In this document: positions 41,886 through 49,809 of the stretch, in pieces
Layout of the letters: each line of letters starts with the position of its first letter
Numbering within the stretch: the stretch's first letter is position 1
Assembly: GCF_005519465.1 (NCBI RefSeq)
Contig: NZ_CP027858.1
Span: forward strand, 744,001 to 808,000
Source of the DNA: Streptomyces clavuligerus
GTDB lineage: Bacteria; Actinomycetota; Actinomycetes; Streptomycetales; Streptomycetaceae
DNA: 64,000 bases
Reading direction: 5' to 3'
The notes under the pieces: generated by a model
What the model was told of the DNA's origin: nothing
What the model saw: only the letters and a program-made list of their open reading frames with translations
Databases searched by the model: none
Program-made: the position numbers and the translations under genes

Positions 41886-42704
41886 ATGCGCCAGGAAACC
41901 GCCGTCTACACCCATGGCCACCACCCGTCGGTGCTCCGCTCCCACACCTGGCGCACAGCGGCCAACTCCGCCGCCTACCTCCTCGGCGAGCTGAGTGAAC
42001 TGCCCCCCGACGCACGGGTCCTGGACATCGGGTGCGGCCCCGGGACCATCACCGCCGATCTGGCCGCGCTGGTGCCCCACGGCCGGGTCACGGGGGTCGA
42101 CCGGGACCCCGGGGTGGTGGAACGGGCCCGGGCGCACGCCGCCGGACGCGGGCTGGCCAACGCCGACTTCGCCGTGGCCGACGTCAACGCGCTGGACCAC
42201 CCGGACGGCTCCTTCGACGTCGTCCACGCCCATCAGGTGCTCCAGCACCTGGCCGACCCGGTGCACGCCCTGCGCGAGATGCGCCGGGTGTGCCGCCCCG
42301 GCGGCGTCGTCGCCGTACGGGACGCGGACTACGGCGCGTTCGCCTGGTTCCCCGAGGTCCCGGCCCTCGACACCTGGCTCGCGCTGTACCGGCGGGTGGC
42401 ACGGGCGAACGGCGGGGAGCCCGACGCGGGCCGCCGACTGCTGTCCTGGGCGCGCGCCGCGGGCTTCACCGATATCACCGCCACCGCCGCCACCTGGTGT
42501 TTCGCGACGCCGGACGACCGCGCGTGGTGGAGCGGGCTGTGGGCGGAGCGCACCGTGTCGTCCCAGTACGCCACGGTCGCGGTCGCGGGCGGGCACACCA
42601 CGGCGGACGGGCTCGCCGCCCTCGCGGACGGCTGGCGGGAGTGGAGCGCACAGGACGACGCCTGGTTCCTGGTGCCCCACGGCGAACTCCTCTGCCGGGT
42701 CTGA
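41886..42704 (+). CDS. Class I SAM-dependent methyltransferase (UbiE/Methyltransf_11 type)
   Basis: A 272-residue protein with SAM motif I VLDIGCGPGTITADLAALV, then GVDRDPGVVERARAHA, FAVADVNALDHPDGSFDVVHAHQVLQH and MRRVCRPGGVVAVRDADYG. ATG at 41886 is chosen over one 42 bases earlier because family alignment begins near QETAVYTHGHH. Substrate unknown; neighbours do not point to one. Confidence 0.9.
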   Translation: MRQETAVYTHGHHPSVLRSHTWRTAANSAAYLLGELSELPPDARVLDIGCGPGTITADLAALVPHGRVTGVDRDPGVVERARAHAAGRGLANADFAVADVNALDHPDGSFDVVHAHQVLQHLADPVHALREMRRVCRPGGVVAVRDADYGAFAWFPEVPALDTWLALYRRVARANGGEPDAGRRLLSWARAAGFTDITATAATWCFATPDDRAWWSGLWAERTVSSQYATVAVAGGHTTADGLAALADGWREWSAQDDAWFLVPHGELLCRV

Positions 42705-42896
42705 TCCGGCCCGGACCGCCCGCCCGTCCCCCGTCGGCCCTCGTCGGCCCTCGTCGGCCGAACACCGTCCGGCCGCCGGGGGACCGCCCACCGCCGTTCA
42801 GCCGCCCGGGACGGGCGCATTGACGAATCGTCACTCCCCGCCAGGGTCACAGCACTTCGGGTGACCGTGGGCGCCGGTGCGAACTAGGCTCGCCCC

Positions 42897-43283
42897 ATGG
42901 AGATCCTCGGAACCACCTTGCGTATCTGTGTCGACGACCTGGACGCCGCCGCCGCGGTCTACGAGCGGATCACCGGAAGGACCCCGCAGCGCTATGAGCG
43001 CGGCGGGGTCCAGGTCGCCGCCGTCGGCTGTTTTCTGCTGATGAGCGGGGACGAGGCGGAGATCGAGGTGCTGCGCAAGGTGACCGCGACGATCGCGGTC
43101 GCCGATGTGGACGAGGCGTGCGAGACCCTCGGCGCGGTCGGGGCGCGGATCATCGCGGGCCCGGTGCCGACCCCGGCGGGGCGCAATCTGATCGCGGTGC
43201 ACCCCGACGGCTCGATCTTCGAGTACGTCGACCGCAAACCGGCCGTTCAGCCCCCGTCCGCCGCCGCGGGCCGCATCCGGTAG
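42897..43283 (+). CDS. VOC-superfamily (glyoxalase-fold) protein
   Basis: A 128-residue protein with the paired beta-alpha-beta-beta-beta fold: MEILGTTLRICVDDLDAAAAVYERITGR and IAVADVDEACETLGAVGARIIAGP...GRNLIAVHPDGSIFEYVDR. Glyoxalase, dioxygenase or resistance function cannot be told. Its 3' end overlaps that of the convergent DUF5107 gene by 37 bases. Upstream, 42705-42896 contains a GGTCAC/GTGACC inverted repeat (42845-42866) that might be an operator. Confidence 0.88.
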   Translation: MEILGTTLRICVDDLDAAAAVYERITGRTPQRYERGGVQVAAVGCFLLMSGDEAEIEVLRKVTATIAVADVDEACETLGAVGARIIAGPVPTPAGRNLIAVHPDGSIFEYVDRKPAVQPPSAAAGRIR

Positions 43284-45283
43284 TCGTACCCGTCCGGCAG
43301 CGGCTCGTCATCCGTCACCGCCGCCCACACCGTCTCCAGCTCCCGTGAGCCCTCCCGGAGGTCCGCGACCTCGAACCCCTCGTCGAAGACGGCCCTGGCC
43401 GCCCCGCGCTTCCCCTCGGCCAGCAGCAGCCGGGCGTGGAGCAGCCGGAACCGCCCGCGCCGCTGGACCTCCGGGGGCAGCCGGTCCCACACCGCGCGGG
43501 CGTCGGCGGGGCGCCCGGTGCGCAGCAGGCTCTCGGCCGCCTCCCGGCCGAGGGCGGTCGTGACCGCAGCCCAGGCCCCGTCCCCGCCCCCGTCCCCGTC
43601 GGCGTGTTCCCCCCGCCCCCGGTGTTCGCGGCGTTCACGGCGTTCGCGGCAGAGGTCGTCGAAGGACTCCAGCCAGCGGTCGGCCGCCCGCCGGGGGTGG
43701 CCGCCCTCCTCGTCCGCGAAGGCGAGGGCGCGCAGTAGCGGCCACCGGGAGCGCGCGAGCACAAGTCCGCGCTCCCAGCTCCGGACCGCCTGGGCGCGGT
43801 CCCCCGCGTGCCACTGCGCGACGCCGAGGTGGTACTCGGTGAGGGCGTCGGCGGGCGCGGTCTCCAGCATGTCGCGCCAGTGCGGCGCGACCAGGGAGGG
43901 ACCCGGCGGGCCCGGCTCGCCGTCGGAGGCGGGCAGGGCTCCGGTGGTCAGCAGGGTGTGCCAGGCGGCCTGCTCCGCGCCGAGCGTGGAGGGGTCGAAC
44001 GGGGTGCCCGGCAGCTCCACGCCGGAGCGGAGCTGTTCGAGCGCGCCCCAGCCGGAGCCGGTGGCCAGCGTGCGGACCGGCGCGCGGTCGGCGGTGGCGA
44101 GCCAGGTCCGGTGGGCGGCGTCCACGGCCGCCCGCGGCAGTGCGGCGGCGAGCCGCGACTCGACCTCGGCGCAGGCGGCGGGCCAGTTGTCGCCGTGCAC
44201 GGTGCCGGAGTCCGCGGTGAGCGGTCCGTAGCACTCCAGCCAGCTCAGTTCGGCGCCCTCCGCGAGCCTGAGGTGTTCGAGCTGGGTACGGGCGAGCCCG
44301 GCCTGGATCTCGGCGTATCCGGTGGTGCCGGGCTCGGTCAGCCAGCTCTGCCAGCGCCTGCCGCCGCGGCCGGAGCCCCAGAGGAAGAGCTTGCGTCCGC
44401 GCAGGGTGTCGGTGGAGGTCTGGACGAGTCCGCGACCGGAGCCGTCGAGGGCGGCGATCCACTTCCGCCCGGCCGCCGGGATCTCGTAGAAGTAGTCGGC
44501 GGGGTTCGCGCCGCGCCGCGGATAGGTGCGGTCCTCGCCCCGGTAGTCCGGTACCGGAACCCGGCGCAGGGTGCGGTCGTAGCCGAAGTGCCAGGCGTCG
44601 TCGGCGGGGGCCAGGACACGGGTGGAGGGGTGTTCCTCGACAGCGGTGTTCGACCACCAGTAGAGGGGGACGGCCCGCTCGTGCGGGTTGCGCACCCGGA
44701 CGCCGACATGGAGGAAGGCCGAGTCGGCGGGCAGCCACAGGTCGACCTGGAACGGCAGGTCGCGCAGCCGCTCCCACTCCCACAGCCGCACCATCTCGCC
44801 GCCGTCGGGGGCGGGGACGACGGCCGCGTGCAGCGGTGCCATCGTCAGGGTGGTGTGGCCGGTGGTGCCGATGTTCCACTCGATGCCGCCGGAGCACCAG
44901 GCGCCGTTGAGGGCGAAGGCGGCGGGCTGGACGACGGGGTTGCGGTAGACGAGTTCCCGTCCGGTGGGCTTGTGGTGGAGGGAGTGGACCCGGCCGCCGA
45001 GGCCGGGCAGCACGGTGACGCGGAGGTGGGGGTTCTCGATGACGATCGCGTCATGGCGGGCGGGGACGCGTTCCCGCCCGTAGCCGTCGAGGAGGCGGAC
45101 CGGCAGCACGGTGCGCGGCGGCTCGTGCCCGAGCTGCCGGGCCATCTCGCGCGGCAGCTCCCTCCTGGTGCGTTCGTCGACGTGGTGGAGGGTGCGGACG
45201 GGCCCCAGCGCGGGCAGCGGATTGGCGGCGCCCAGCGGGGCGGTGGGCAGGGTCAGCACGGTGCGGCGCACGGTCGTGACCAA
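43247..45283 (-). CDS. DUF5107/TPR-containing protein
   Basis: A 678-residue protein. N-terminal ~380 residues match the DUF5107 type (GVRVRNPHERAVPLYWWSNTAVEEHP, DDAWHFGYDRTLRRVPVPDYRG, WLECYGPLTADSGTVHGDNWPA), thought to be a galactose-mutarotase-like beta fold. The C-terminal part has TPR-like helices (EYHLGVAQWHAGDRAQAVRSWERGL, ...ADARAVWDRLPPEVQ). TTG start with GAGG 6 bases upstream. Acts presumably on a carbohydrate or glycoconjugate; not established. Confidence 0.8.
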   Translation of the reverse strand: MVTTVRRTVLTLPTAPLGAANPLPALGPVRTLHHVDERTRRELPREMARQLGHEPPRTVLPVRLLDGYGRERVPARHDAIVIENPHLRVTVLPGLGGRVHSLHHKPTGRELVYRNPVVQPAAFALNGAWCSGGIEWNIGTTGHTTLTMAPLHAAVVPAPDGGEMVRLWEWERLRDLPFQVDLWLPADSAFLHVGVRVRNPHERAVPLYWWSNTAVEEHPSTRVLAPADDAWHFGYDRTLRRVPVPDYRGEDRTYPRRGANPADYFYEIPAAGRKWIAALDGSGRGLVQTSTDTLRGRKLFLWGSGRGGRRWQSWLTEPGTTGYAEIQAGLARTQLEHLRLAEGAELSWLECYGPLTADSGTVHGDNWPAACAEVESRLAAALPRAAVDAAHRTWLATADRAPVRTLATGSGWGALEQLRSGVELPGTPFDPSTLGAEQAAWHTLLTTGALPASDGEPGPPGPSLVAPHWRDMLETAPADALTEYHLGVAQWHAGDRAQAVRSWERGLVLARSRWPLLRALAFADEEGGHPRRAADRWLESFDDLCRERRERREHRGRGEHADGDGGGDGAWAAVTTALGREAAESLLRTGRPADARAVWDRLPPEVQRRGRFRLLHARLLLAEGKRGAARAVFDEGFEVADLREGSRELETVWAAVTDDEPLPDGYDYRMRPAAADGG

Positions 45284-45379
45284 GGCGGCCTCGCTTCACT
45301 CTCCGGGGCCGCGGCCCGGGTGGGCGGCCCGGGGCCCATGGAACAGGCTCGATGCCATGGCGCACAGGGGCCCGGCGTG

Positions 45380-46138
45380 TCACCGTTCGGCAAAGTCGCC
45401 GGAACCGGAACCAGGACCAGAGCCGGAACCGGAACCAGAGCGCGAGCGGGAGCCGGAGCGCGAGCCGGGCGCGGCGACCGGGACCGGACCGACGGCGGGG
45501 CCCGGACCGACGCCGGGGCCGGGGCCGGGGTCAAGGCCGGGGCCGGTCATCAGTTCGGTGGTGATCGCCCAGCGCTCGTGGTCCCGCCAGGCCCCGTCGA
45601 TGTGGAGGAAGGCGGGCGAGAAGCCTTCGAGCCGGAAGCCCGCCCCGCGCACCAGCGCGATCGACGCGGCGTTGCCCGGCTGGACATTGGCTTCGAGGCG
45701 GTGCAGCCCCAGCGGTCCGAAGGCGTGTCGCAGCACCAGCCCCAGGCCCTCGCGCATCAGCCCGCGCCCGGCCGCGTGGGCGAAGATCCCATAGCCGAGC
45801 GCACCGCAGCGGAAGGCGCCGTGGACGATGTTGTTGATGTTGACAAAGCCCGCGATCCGGCCCGACGTCCGCTCGCGGAGCAGGAATCCGGCCCTCGCGG
45901 GGTCCTCGATCAGCCGCCCCGCGTAGGCGGTGTACGCGTCCTCGGTGAGCGGCGGGAAGAGCCAGGGCCGGTGGAGCGTGGTGCTCGCCCGGGCCGCCGC
46001 CGTGAATTCGTCCCCGTCGGCGAGGGTGAACGGGCACAGCGCGACCCGGGGCCCCACGGCGGGCCGGGACGGAGCACCCGGGGCGGCGGCCGAGTCGTAC
46101 GAGGCGGATGAGACACACGGGACGGGGTGCTCGGGCAT
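45380..46138 (-). CDS. GNAT-family N-acetyltransferase with low-complexity tail
   Basis: A 252-residue protein. The acetyltransferase domain (about 35-190) resembles RimJ/RimL types: FVNINNIVHGAFRCGALGYGIF, GRGLMREGLGLVLRHAFGPLGLHRLEANVQPGNAASIALVRGAGF and DHERWAITTEL. From about residue 200 the chain is a repeated Gly/Pro/Ser/Arg tail (PGPGPGVGPGPAVG, SRSGSRSRSGSGSGSG), encoded by a short-unit DNA repeat at 45405-45540. Substrate (protein N-terminus or small amine) unknown. Confidence 0.85.
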   Translation of the reverse strand: MPEHPVPCVSSASYDSAAAPGAPSRPAVGPRVALCPFTLADGDEFTAAARASTTLHRPWLFPPLTEDAYTAYAGRLIEDPARAGFLLRERTSGRIAGFVNINNIVHGAFRCGALGYGIFAHAAGRGLMREGLGLVLRHAFGPLGLHRLEANVQPGNAASIALVRGAGFRLEGFSPAFLHIDGAWRDHERWAITTELMTGPGLDPGPGPGVGPGPAVGPVPVAAPGSRSGSRSRSGSGSGSGPGSGSGDFAER

Positions 46139-46290
46139 CGGCCCAGGCTAGGTCATCGCTCCCCACCGGGGGCGGAGGGCCGGTCCGCGGGGCCGGGTCC
46201 CGGGGAGGACCGCCCCGCCCGTGGCCAGGTCCCCGTCGGCGGCCTCCGGCAGCAAGGTCTCCGTCAGCGGGTCTCCGTCAGCGGTCCTCC

Positions 46291-46548
46291 TCAGCGGTCG
46301 CGGCGGCGGAAGACATAGCCGCCGCAGAGCGCGCCGATGACGAACATCGCGAGCAGGGCGAGATAGAGCGGCATGGTCACGACCGGGATGAGCACCCGGA
46401 TACGGACCTCCCGGGTGTTCTCGAAGATGAAGACGATCGCCAGGGCGGCGAGCACGGTGACGGCGATCCGGCCGGGCGTGAACCAGTCCCTGGCCCCACC
46501 GCTCGTCCGCGCCCTTCGTGCACCCCTCGGCGTGTCCTTGGCACTCAT
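46291..46548 (-). CDS. LapA/DUF1049-like small membrane protein
   Basis: An 85-residue protein with two hydrophobic segments (IAVTVLAALAIVFIFENT and MPLYLALLAMFVIGALCGGYV) and a basic N-terminus and end (FRRRDR), the layout of LapA domain proteins. LapA-type proteins take part in lipopolysaccharide assembly in proteobacteria; in Gram-positives the role is unknown. It is divergent from the GntR gene, with a palindromic operator between them. Confidence 0.8.
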   Translation of the reverse strand: MSAKDTPRGARRARTSGGARDWFTPGRIAVTVLAALAIVFIFENTREVRIRVLIPVVTMPLYLALLAMFVIGALCGGYVFRRRDR

Positions 46549-46641
46549 GGGACCAGAATGGGCCGCGGTCCCGCCGGGGGTGCGGTGGAACGGGCCGTAC
46601 GGGTGAGGCGCTGAACGCCGTTTCCCGGCCGTCCCCTCCTT

Positions 46642-46656
46642 GCTTGTCTGACAAGC
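46642..46656. promoter_or_regulatory. Palindromic operator GCTTGTCTGACAAGC
   Basis: A perfect 7-1-7 inverted repeat in the gap between the divergent LapA-like and GntR genes, 92 bases before the GntR start. The same TGTCTGAC core reappears on the opposite strand at 46717-46724 and again at 47625-47635 over the adenosine deaminase start. A GntR-type regulator commonly binds such sites, so autoregulation is likely. Confidence 0.7.
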
Positions 46657-46747
46657 TGGCGTGGAGTCAGGCCCGCCGTCGACTCCACCCGCCGGGCCCG
46701 GGACCGCGTCCTCGGAGTCAGACAGCGCATCCACAGGAGGAGAACCC

Positions 46748-47494
46748 GTGGCAGCCAGCCGACCGCGGCGCAGACCGGTCGTCGCCCTGTACGAGCGGAT
46801 CGCCGACGCCGTCCACGACGGCACCTACCCACCCGGGTCGACCCTGCCGTCCGAGCCCCGGCTCGCCGCCGAACTGGGGGTGAGCAGACCCGCGCTGCGC
46901 GAGGCGCTGCTGCTGCTCCAGGAGGACGGGCTGGTCACGGTGCGGCGGGGAGTGGGCAGGACCGTCAGCCCGAGTCCGCCCCGGCGCGGCTACGAGCGGC
47001 TGAGGCCGCTGGAGGAACTGCTGGCCGGCGGCGGCACCGTCGCGGTGCGCGCGCTGCTGCGGGCGGTCGAGGAGCCCACCGACTTCACCACCCAGCATCT
47101 GCACGCCCCCGCCGGGGCCGAGCTGGCCTTCTGGGAGTCGGTGCTCACCGCGCAGGGCGCGGCGGCGGTGCTGAGCCAGGAGTGGGCGGCCCCCGCCGAG
47201 GTGCTGCGGGCGGCGCACCCGGCCTTCGCCGAGGCGCTCGGCTCCCCCGGCGCCGGAGCGGGCTCGATGCTGGCGGTCCTGGCCGGGACCGCCCGGGAGG
47301 TGGACCTCACCGCGCACAGCCAGGTGAGCGCGACCCTGCTGGGGCGGCGGCGCGGCCGTCAGCTCGACCGGGCGCCCGACACACCCGCCGTGCTGGTCAC
47401 CCAGGTGGTGCGGGCGGGCGGCACCCCGGTGCTCGCCGCCAAGCACATGCTGCCGACGGGCGCCCCCGCGCTGCCCGTGCTCCAGTCGGGCTGA
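46748..47494 (+). CDS. GntR-family transcriptional regulator (HutC/UTRA type)
   Basis: A 248-residue protein. Winged-HTH (about 10-75): [62 protein letters not shown]. The rest resembles a UTRA ligand-binding domain ([50 protein letters not shown]). The GTG start has AGGAGGAG 6-7 bases upstream, so the longer open frame is not used. Located directly upstream of adenosine deaminase and sharing operator-like sites with it. Confidence 0.9.
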   Translation: MAASRPRRRPVVALYERIADAVHDGTYPPGSTLPSEPRLAAELGVSRPALREALLLLQEDGLVTVRRGVGRTVSPSPPRRGYERLRPLEELLAGGGTVAVRALLRAVEEPTDFTTQHLHAPAGAELAFWESVLTAQGAAAVLSQEWAAPAEVLRAAHPAFAEALGSPGAGAGSMLAVLAGTAREVDLTAHSQVSATLLGRRRGRQLDRAPDTPAVLVTQVVRAGGTPVLAAKHMLPTGAPALPVLQSG

Positions 47495-47585
47495 TCTGCG
47501 GCGGGTGCCCGTTCCGCACCCCTTCGCCCGGGTCCGCCGGGCCCGGGCGGGACCGGCGCCCGCCCGGCGCGGCGGGGCCGGTCGG

Positions 47586-47624
47586 TGCATGCCCCGGGTG
47601 TGCCGTACACTCCCGGGGCATGCA
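47586..47624. promoter_or_regulatory. 13-bp perfect inverted repeat over the adenosine deaminase start
   Basis: TGCATGCCCCGGG (47586-47598) is the exact complement of CCCGGGGCATGCA (47612-47624), with 13 bases between. The right arm contains the ATG of the deaminase gene (47620-47622). Between the arms lies TACACT (47606-47611), a good -10 box; with it transcription would begin at about the A of the ATG, giving a leaderless mRNA. The repeat may be an operator overlapping the promoter or a hairpin that hides the start. Confidence 0.7.
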
Positions 47625-48690
47625 CTTGTCTGACATCCTCCGCGCACCCAAGGCCGTTCTTCACGACCACCTCGACGGGGGACTGCGCCCCGCCACCATC
47701 ATCGAACTGGCCCGGGAGCACGGCTACGACAAGCTGCCCACCGAGGACCCCGCCGCGCTCGGCGTCTGGTTCCGGGAGGCGGCCGACTCGGGTTCCCTGG
47801 AACGCTATCTGGAGACCTTCGCCCACACCTGCGCGGTGATGCAGACCCGTGAGGCGCTGGAGCGGGTGGCCGCCGAGTGCGCCGAGGACCTGGCCGAGGA
47901 CGGTGTCGTCTACGCCGAGGTCCGCTACGCCCCCGAGCAGCACCAGGAGCGCGGGCTCACCCTGGACGAGGTCGTCGAGGCCGTGAACGCGGGCTTCCGC
48001 GAGGGCGAGCGCCGGGCCGGGGGCCGGATCACGGTCCGCACGCTGCTCACCGGGATGCGCCACACCGACCGCTCCGCCGAGATAGCCGAACTGACCGTGG
48101 CCCACCGCGACCGCGGGGTCGCGGGCTTCGACATCGCGGGCGGCGAGATCGGCAACCCGCCCGCCCGCCATCTGGCGGCCTTCCAGCATCTGAAGCGGCA
48201 CAACTGCCACTTCACCATTCACGCGGGCGAGGCCGTGGGCGCCGAGTCGGTCCACGAGGCGGTGCAGGTCTGCGGCGCCGAACGGATCGGGCACGGCGTG
48301 CGGATCACGGACGACATCACCGTGCACGAGGACGGCACCGCGACCCTGGGCCACCTCGCGGCCTATGTCCGGGACAACGGCATCCCCCTGGAGGTCTGCC
48401 CGACCTCCAACCTCCAGACCGGCGCCGCGAAGGACTACGCGACGCACCCGATCGACCTGCTGCGCCGCCTCGGTTTCCGGATCACGCTCAACACGGACAA
48501 CCGGCTGGTGTCGGGCACCACGATGAGCCGTGAGTTCGCGCACATGGTGGAGGCGTTCGGCTATGGCGCCGAGGTCTTCGAGGAGTTCACGGTCGCGGCG
48601 GTCGAGTCGGCCTTCCTGCCGCTGCCGGAGCGGCGGCGGCTGATCGACGAGGTGATCCGCCCCGGGTACGCGGCCCTGCGCCGGGGCTGA
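47620..48690 (+). CDS. add: Adenosine deaminase
   Basis: A 356-residue metal-dependent hydrolase. Zinc-binding HxH is His15/His17 in [13 protein letters not shown]; other marks are [34 protein letters not shown] and [20 protein letters not shown]. It converts adenosine to inosine in purine salvage. The ATG at 47620 fits the family; there is no ribosome site in front, consistent with a leaderless mRNA. A TTGTCTGACA motif covers codons 3-6, matching the operator upstream of the neighbouring GntR gene. Confidence 0.95.
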   Translation: MHLSDILRAPKAVLHDHLDGGLRPATIIELAREHGYDKLPTEDPAALGVWFREAADSGSLERYLETFAHTCAVMQTREALERVAAECAEDLAEDGVVYAEVRYAPEQHQERGLTLDEVVEAVNAGFREGERRAGGRITVRTLLTGMRHTDRSAEIAELTVAHRDRGVAGFDIAGGEIGNPPARHLAAFQHLKRHNCHFTIHAGEAVGAESVHEAVQVCGAERIGHGVRITDDITVHEDGTATLGHLAAYVRDNGIPLEVCPTSNLQTGAAKDYATHPIDLLRRLGFRITLNTDNRLVSGTTMSREFAHMVEAFGYGAEVFEEFTVAAVESAFLPLPERRRLIDEVIRPGYAALRRG

Positions 48691-48701
48691 GCCCGCGCGG
48701 C

Positions 48702-48736
48702 CGGCCCGCTCCCCCGCCACGGGGGGGGGCGGGCCG
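48702..48736. terminator. Hairpin terminator after adenosine deaminase
   Basis: CGGCCCGC (48702-48709) pairs with GCGGGCCG (48729-48736), and the inner C-run and G-run extend the stem. A run of nine G lies at 48721-48729. It lies 12 bases after the deaminase stop, between convergent genes. Confidence 0.7.
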
Positions 48737-48873
48737 TCCGCACACCCGGCGAACACCGGCGCTGCGGGCACCGGGTCGCTGCCTCATGGGCACCACCGCC
48801 GCAGGGGCAGGGGCAGGGGCACCTGAGCCACCGCCTCACGGGCGCCCGGGTCGCAGCGGCGCGGACGCCGGGG

Positions 48874-49809
48874 TCACAGCAGCGCGGGCCGCTCCAGCGT
48901 CACGGTGCCCGCGTCCGCGTCCAGCACGGCCGGGGCGCCCAGCGGCACCGTCAGATTGACCTCGCCGTGGCCGAAGCCCAGCTCCTCCACGACCGGCACG
49001 CCCAGCCCGCCGAGCCGGTCCCGCAGCACCTCCCGGATGCCGTCCTCGTAGGGGCCGCACTCCGCCCAGGAGCCGAGGGCCACGCCGGTCACCCCGTCGA
49101 GCAGACCGCCCCGGAGGAGCTGGGTGAGGATACGGTCCAGCCGGTAGTCCTCCTCCCCCACGTCCTCCAGGAAGAGCAGCCCGCCCGCGGCCGACGAGCG
49201 GGCCTTCTCCGTGCCCAGCTCGGCGGCGAGCAGACTGGCGCAGCCGCCGAAGGTGATCCCCCGGGCCCGGCCCGGTATCAGCGGCCGGGCCGTGTCCGAC
49301 GCGATGACCCGCACCGACTCCGGTTCGAAGAGGGTGGCCCGCAGATGCTCGCGGGTGGTCTCGTCCTTGAGGAAGCCGAGGGTGCCGATCATCGGACCGT
49401 GCAGGGTGGCGAGCCCCATCCGGGCGGCGAACGCCTCGTGGAGCACGGTGACATCGCTGAAGCCGACGAAGACCTTCGGGCCCGCGGCCCGGATGGAGCC
49501 CCAGTCCAGCCGGTCCACCATGCGCTGGGCGCCGTAGCCGCCGCGGGCGCAGAGCACGGCGTCGACCGAGGGGTCGCACCACGCCTCGGTGAGGTCCCGG
49601 GCGCGGTCGCCGTCGTAGGCGGAGAGATAGCCGAACTGGCGGTGGCCGTCGCGGACATGCGGCGAGACGACGGGGTCGAGGTCCCAGGAGCGCAGGACCG
49701 CGAGCCCCTCCTCCAGCCGGTCCTCGGGGACCGGCCCGCAGGGGGCGACGACGGCGACCCGGGCCCCGGGGCGCAGCCGCCGGGGGCGGGTGAGCGGGGT
49801 CAGGGTCAC
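48874..49809 (-). CDS. S66-family LD-carboxypeptidase
   Basis: A 311-residue serine peptidase of the muramoyltetrapeptide carboxypeptidase family. Nucleophile Ser118 in FVGFSDVTVLHEAF; other blocks are LRPGARVAVVAPCGPVPE, LCARGGYGAQRMVDRLDW, HGPMIGTLGF and GFGHGEVNLTVPLGAPAVLD with the catalytic His. It trims the D-Ala from cell-wall tetrapeptides or cleaves related peptides or peptide antibiotics. GTG start overlaps the stop of the S9 peptidase (GTGA). Last gene of the four-peptidase run. Confidence 0.93.
   Translation of the reverse strand: MTLTPLTRPRRLRPGARVAVVAPCGPVPEDRLEEGLAVLRSWDLDPVVSPHVRDGHRQFGYLSAYDGDRARDLTEAWCDPSVDAVLCARGGYGAQRMVDRLDWGSIRAAGPKVFVGFSDVTVLHEAFAARMGLATLHGPMIGTLGFLKDETTREHLRATLFEPESVRVIASDTARPLIPGRARGITFGGCASLLAAELGTEKARSSAAGGLLFLEDVGEEDYRLDRILTQLLRGGLLDGVTGVALGSWAECGPYEDGIREVLRDRLGGLGVPVVEELGFGHGEVNLTVPLGAPAVLDADAGTVTLERPALL

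Noticed and set aside
48721..48729. Run of nine G as a phase-variable tract
   Set aside because: It lies outside coding sequence, in the loop side of a terminator hairpin.
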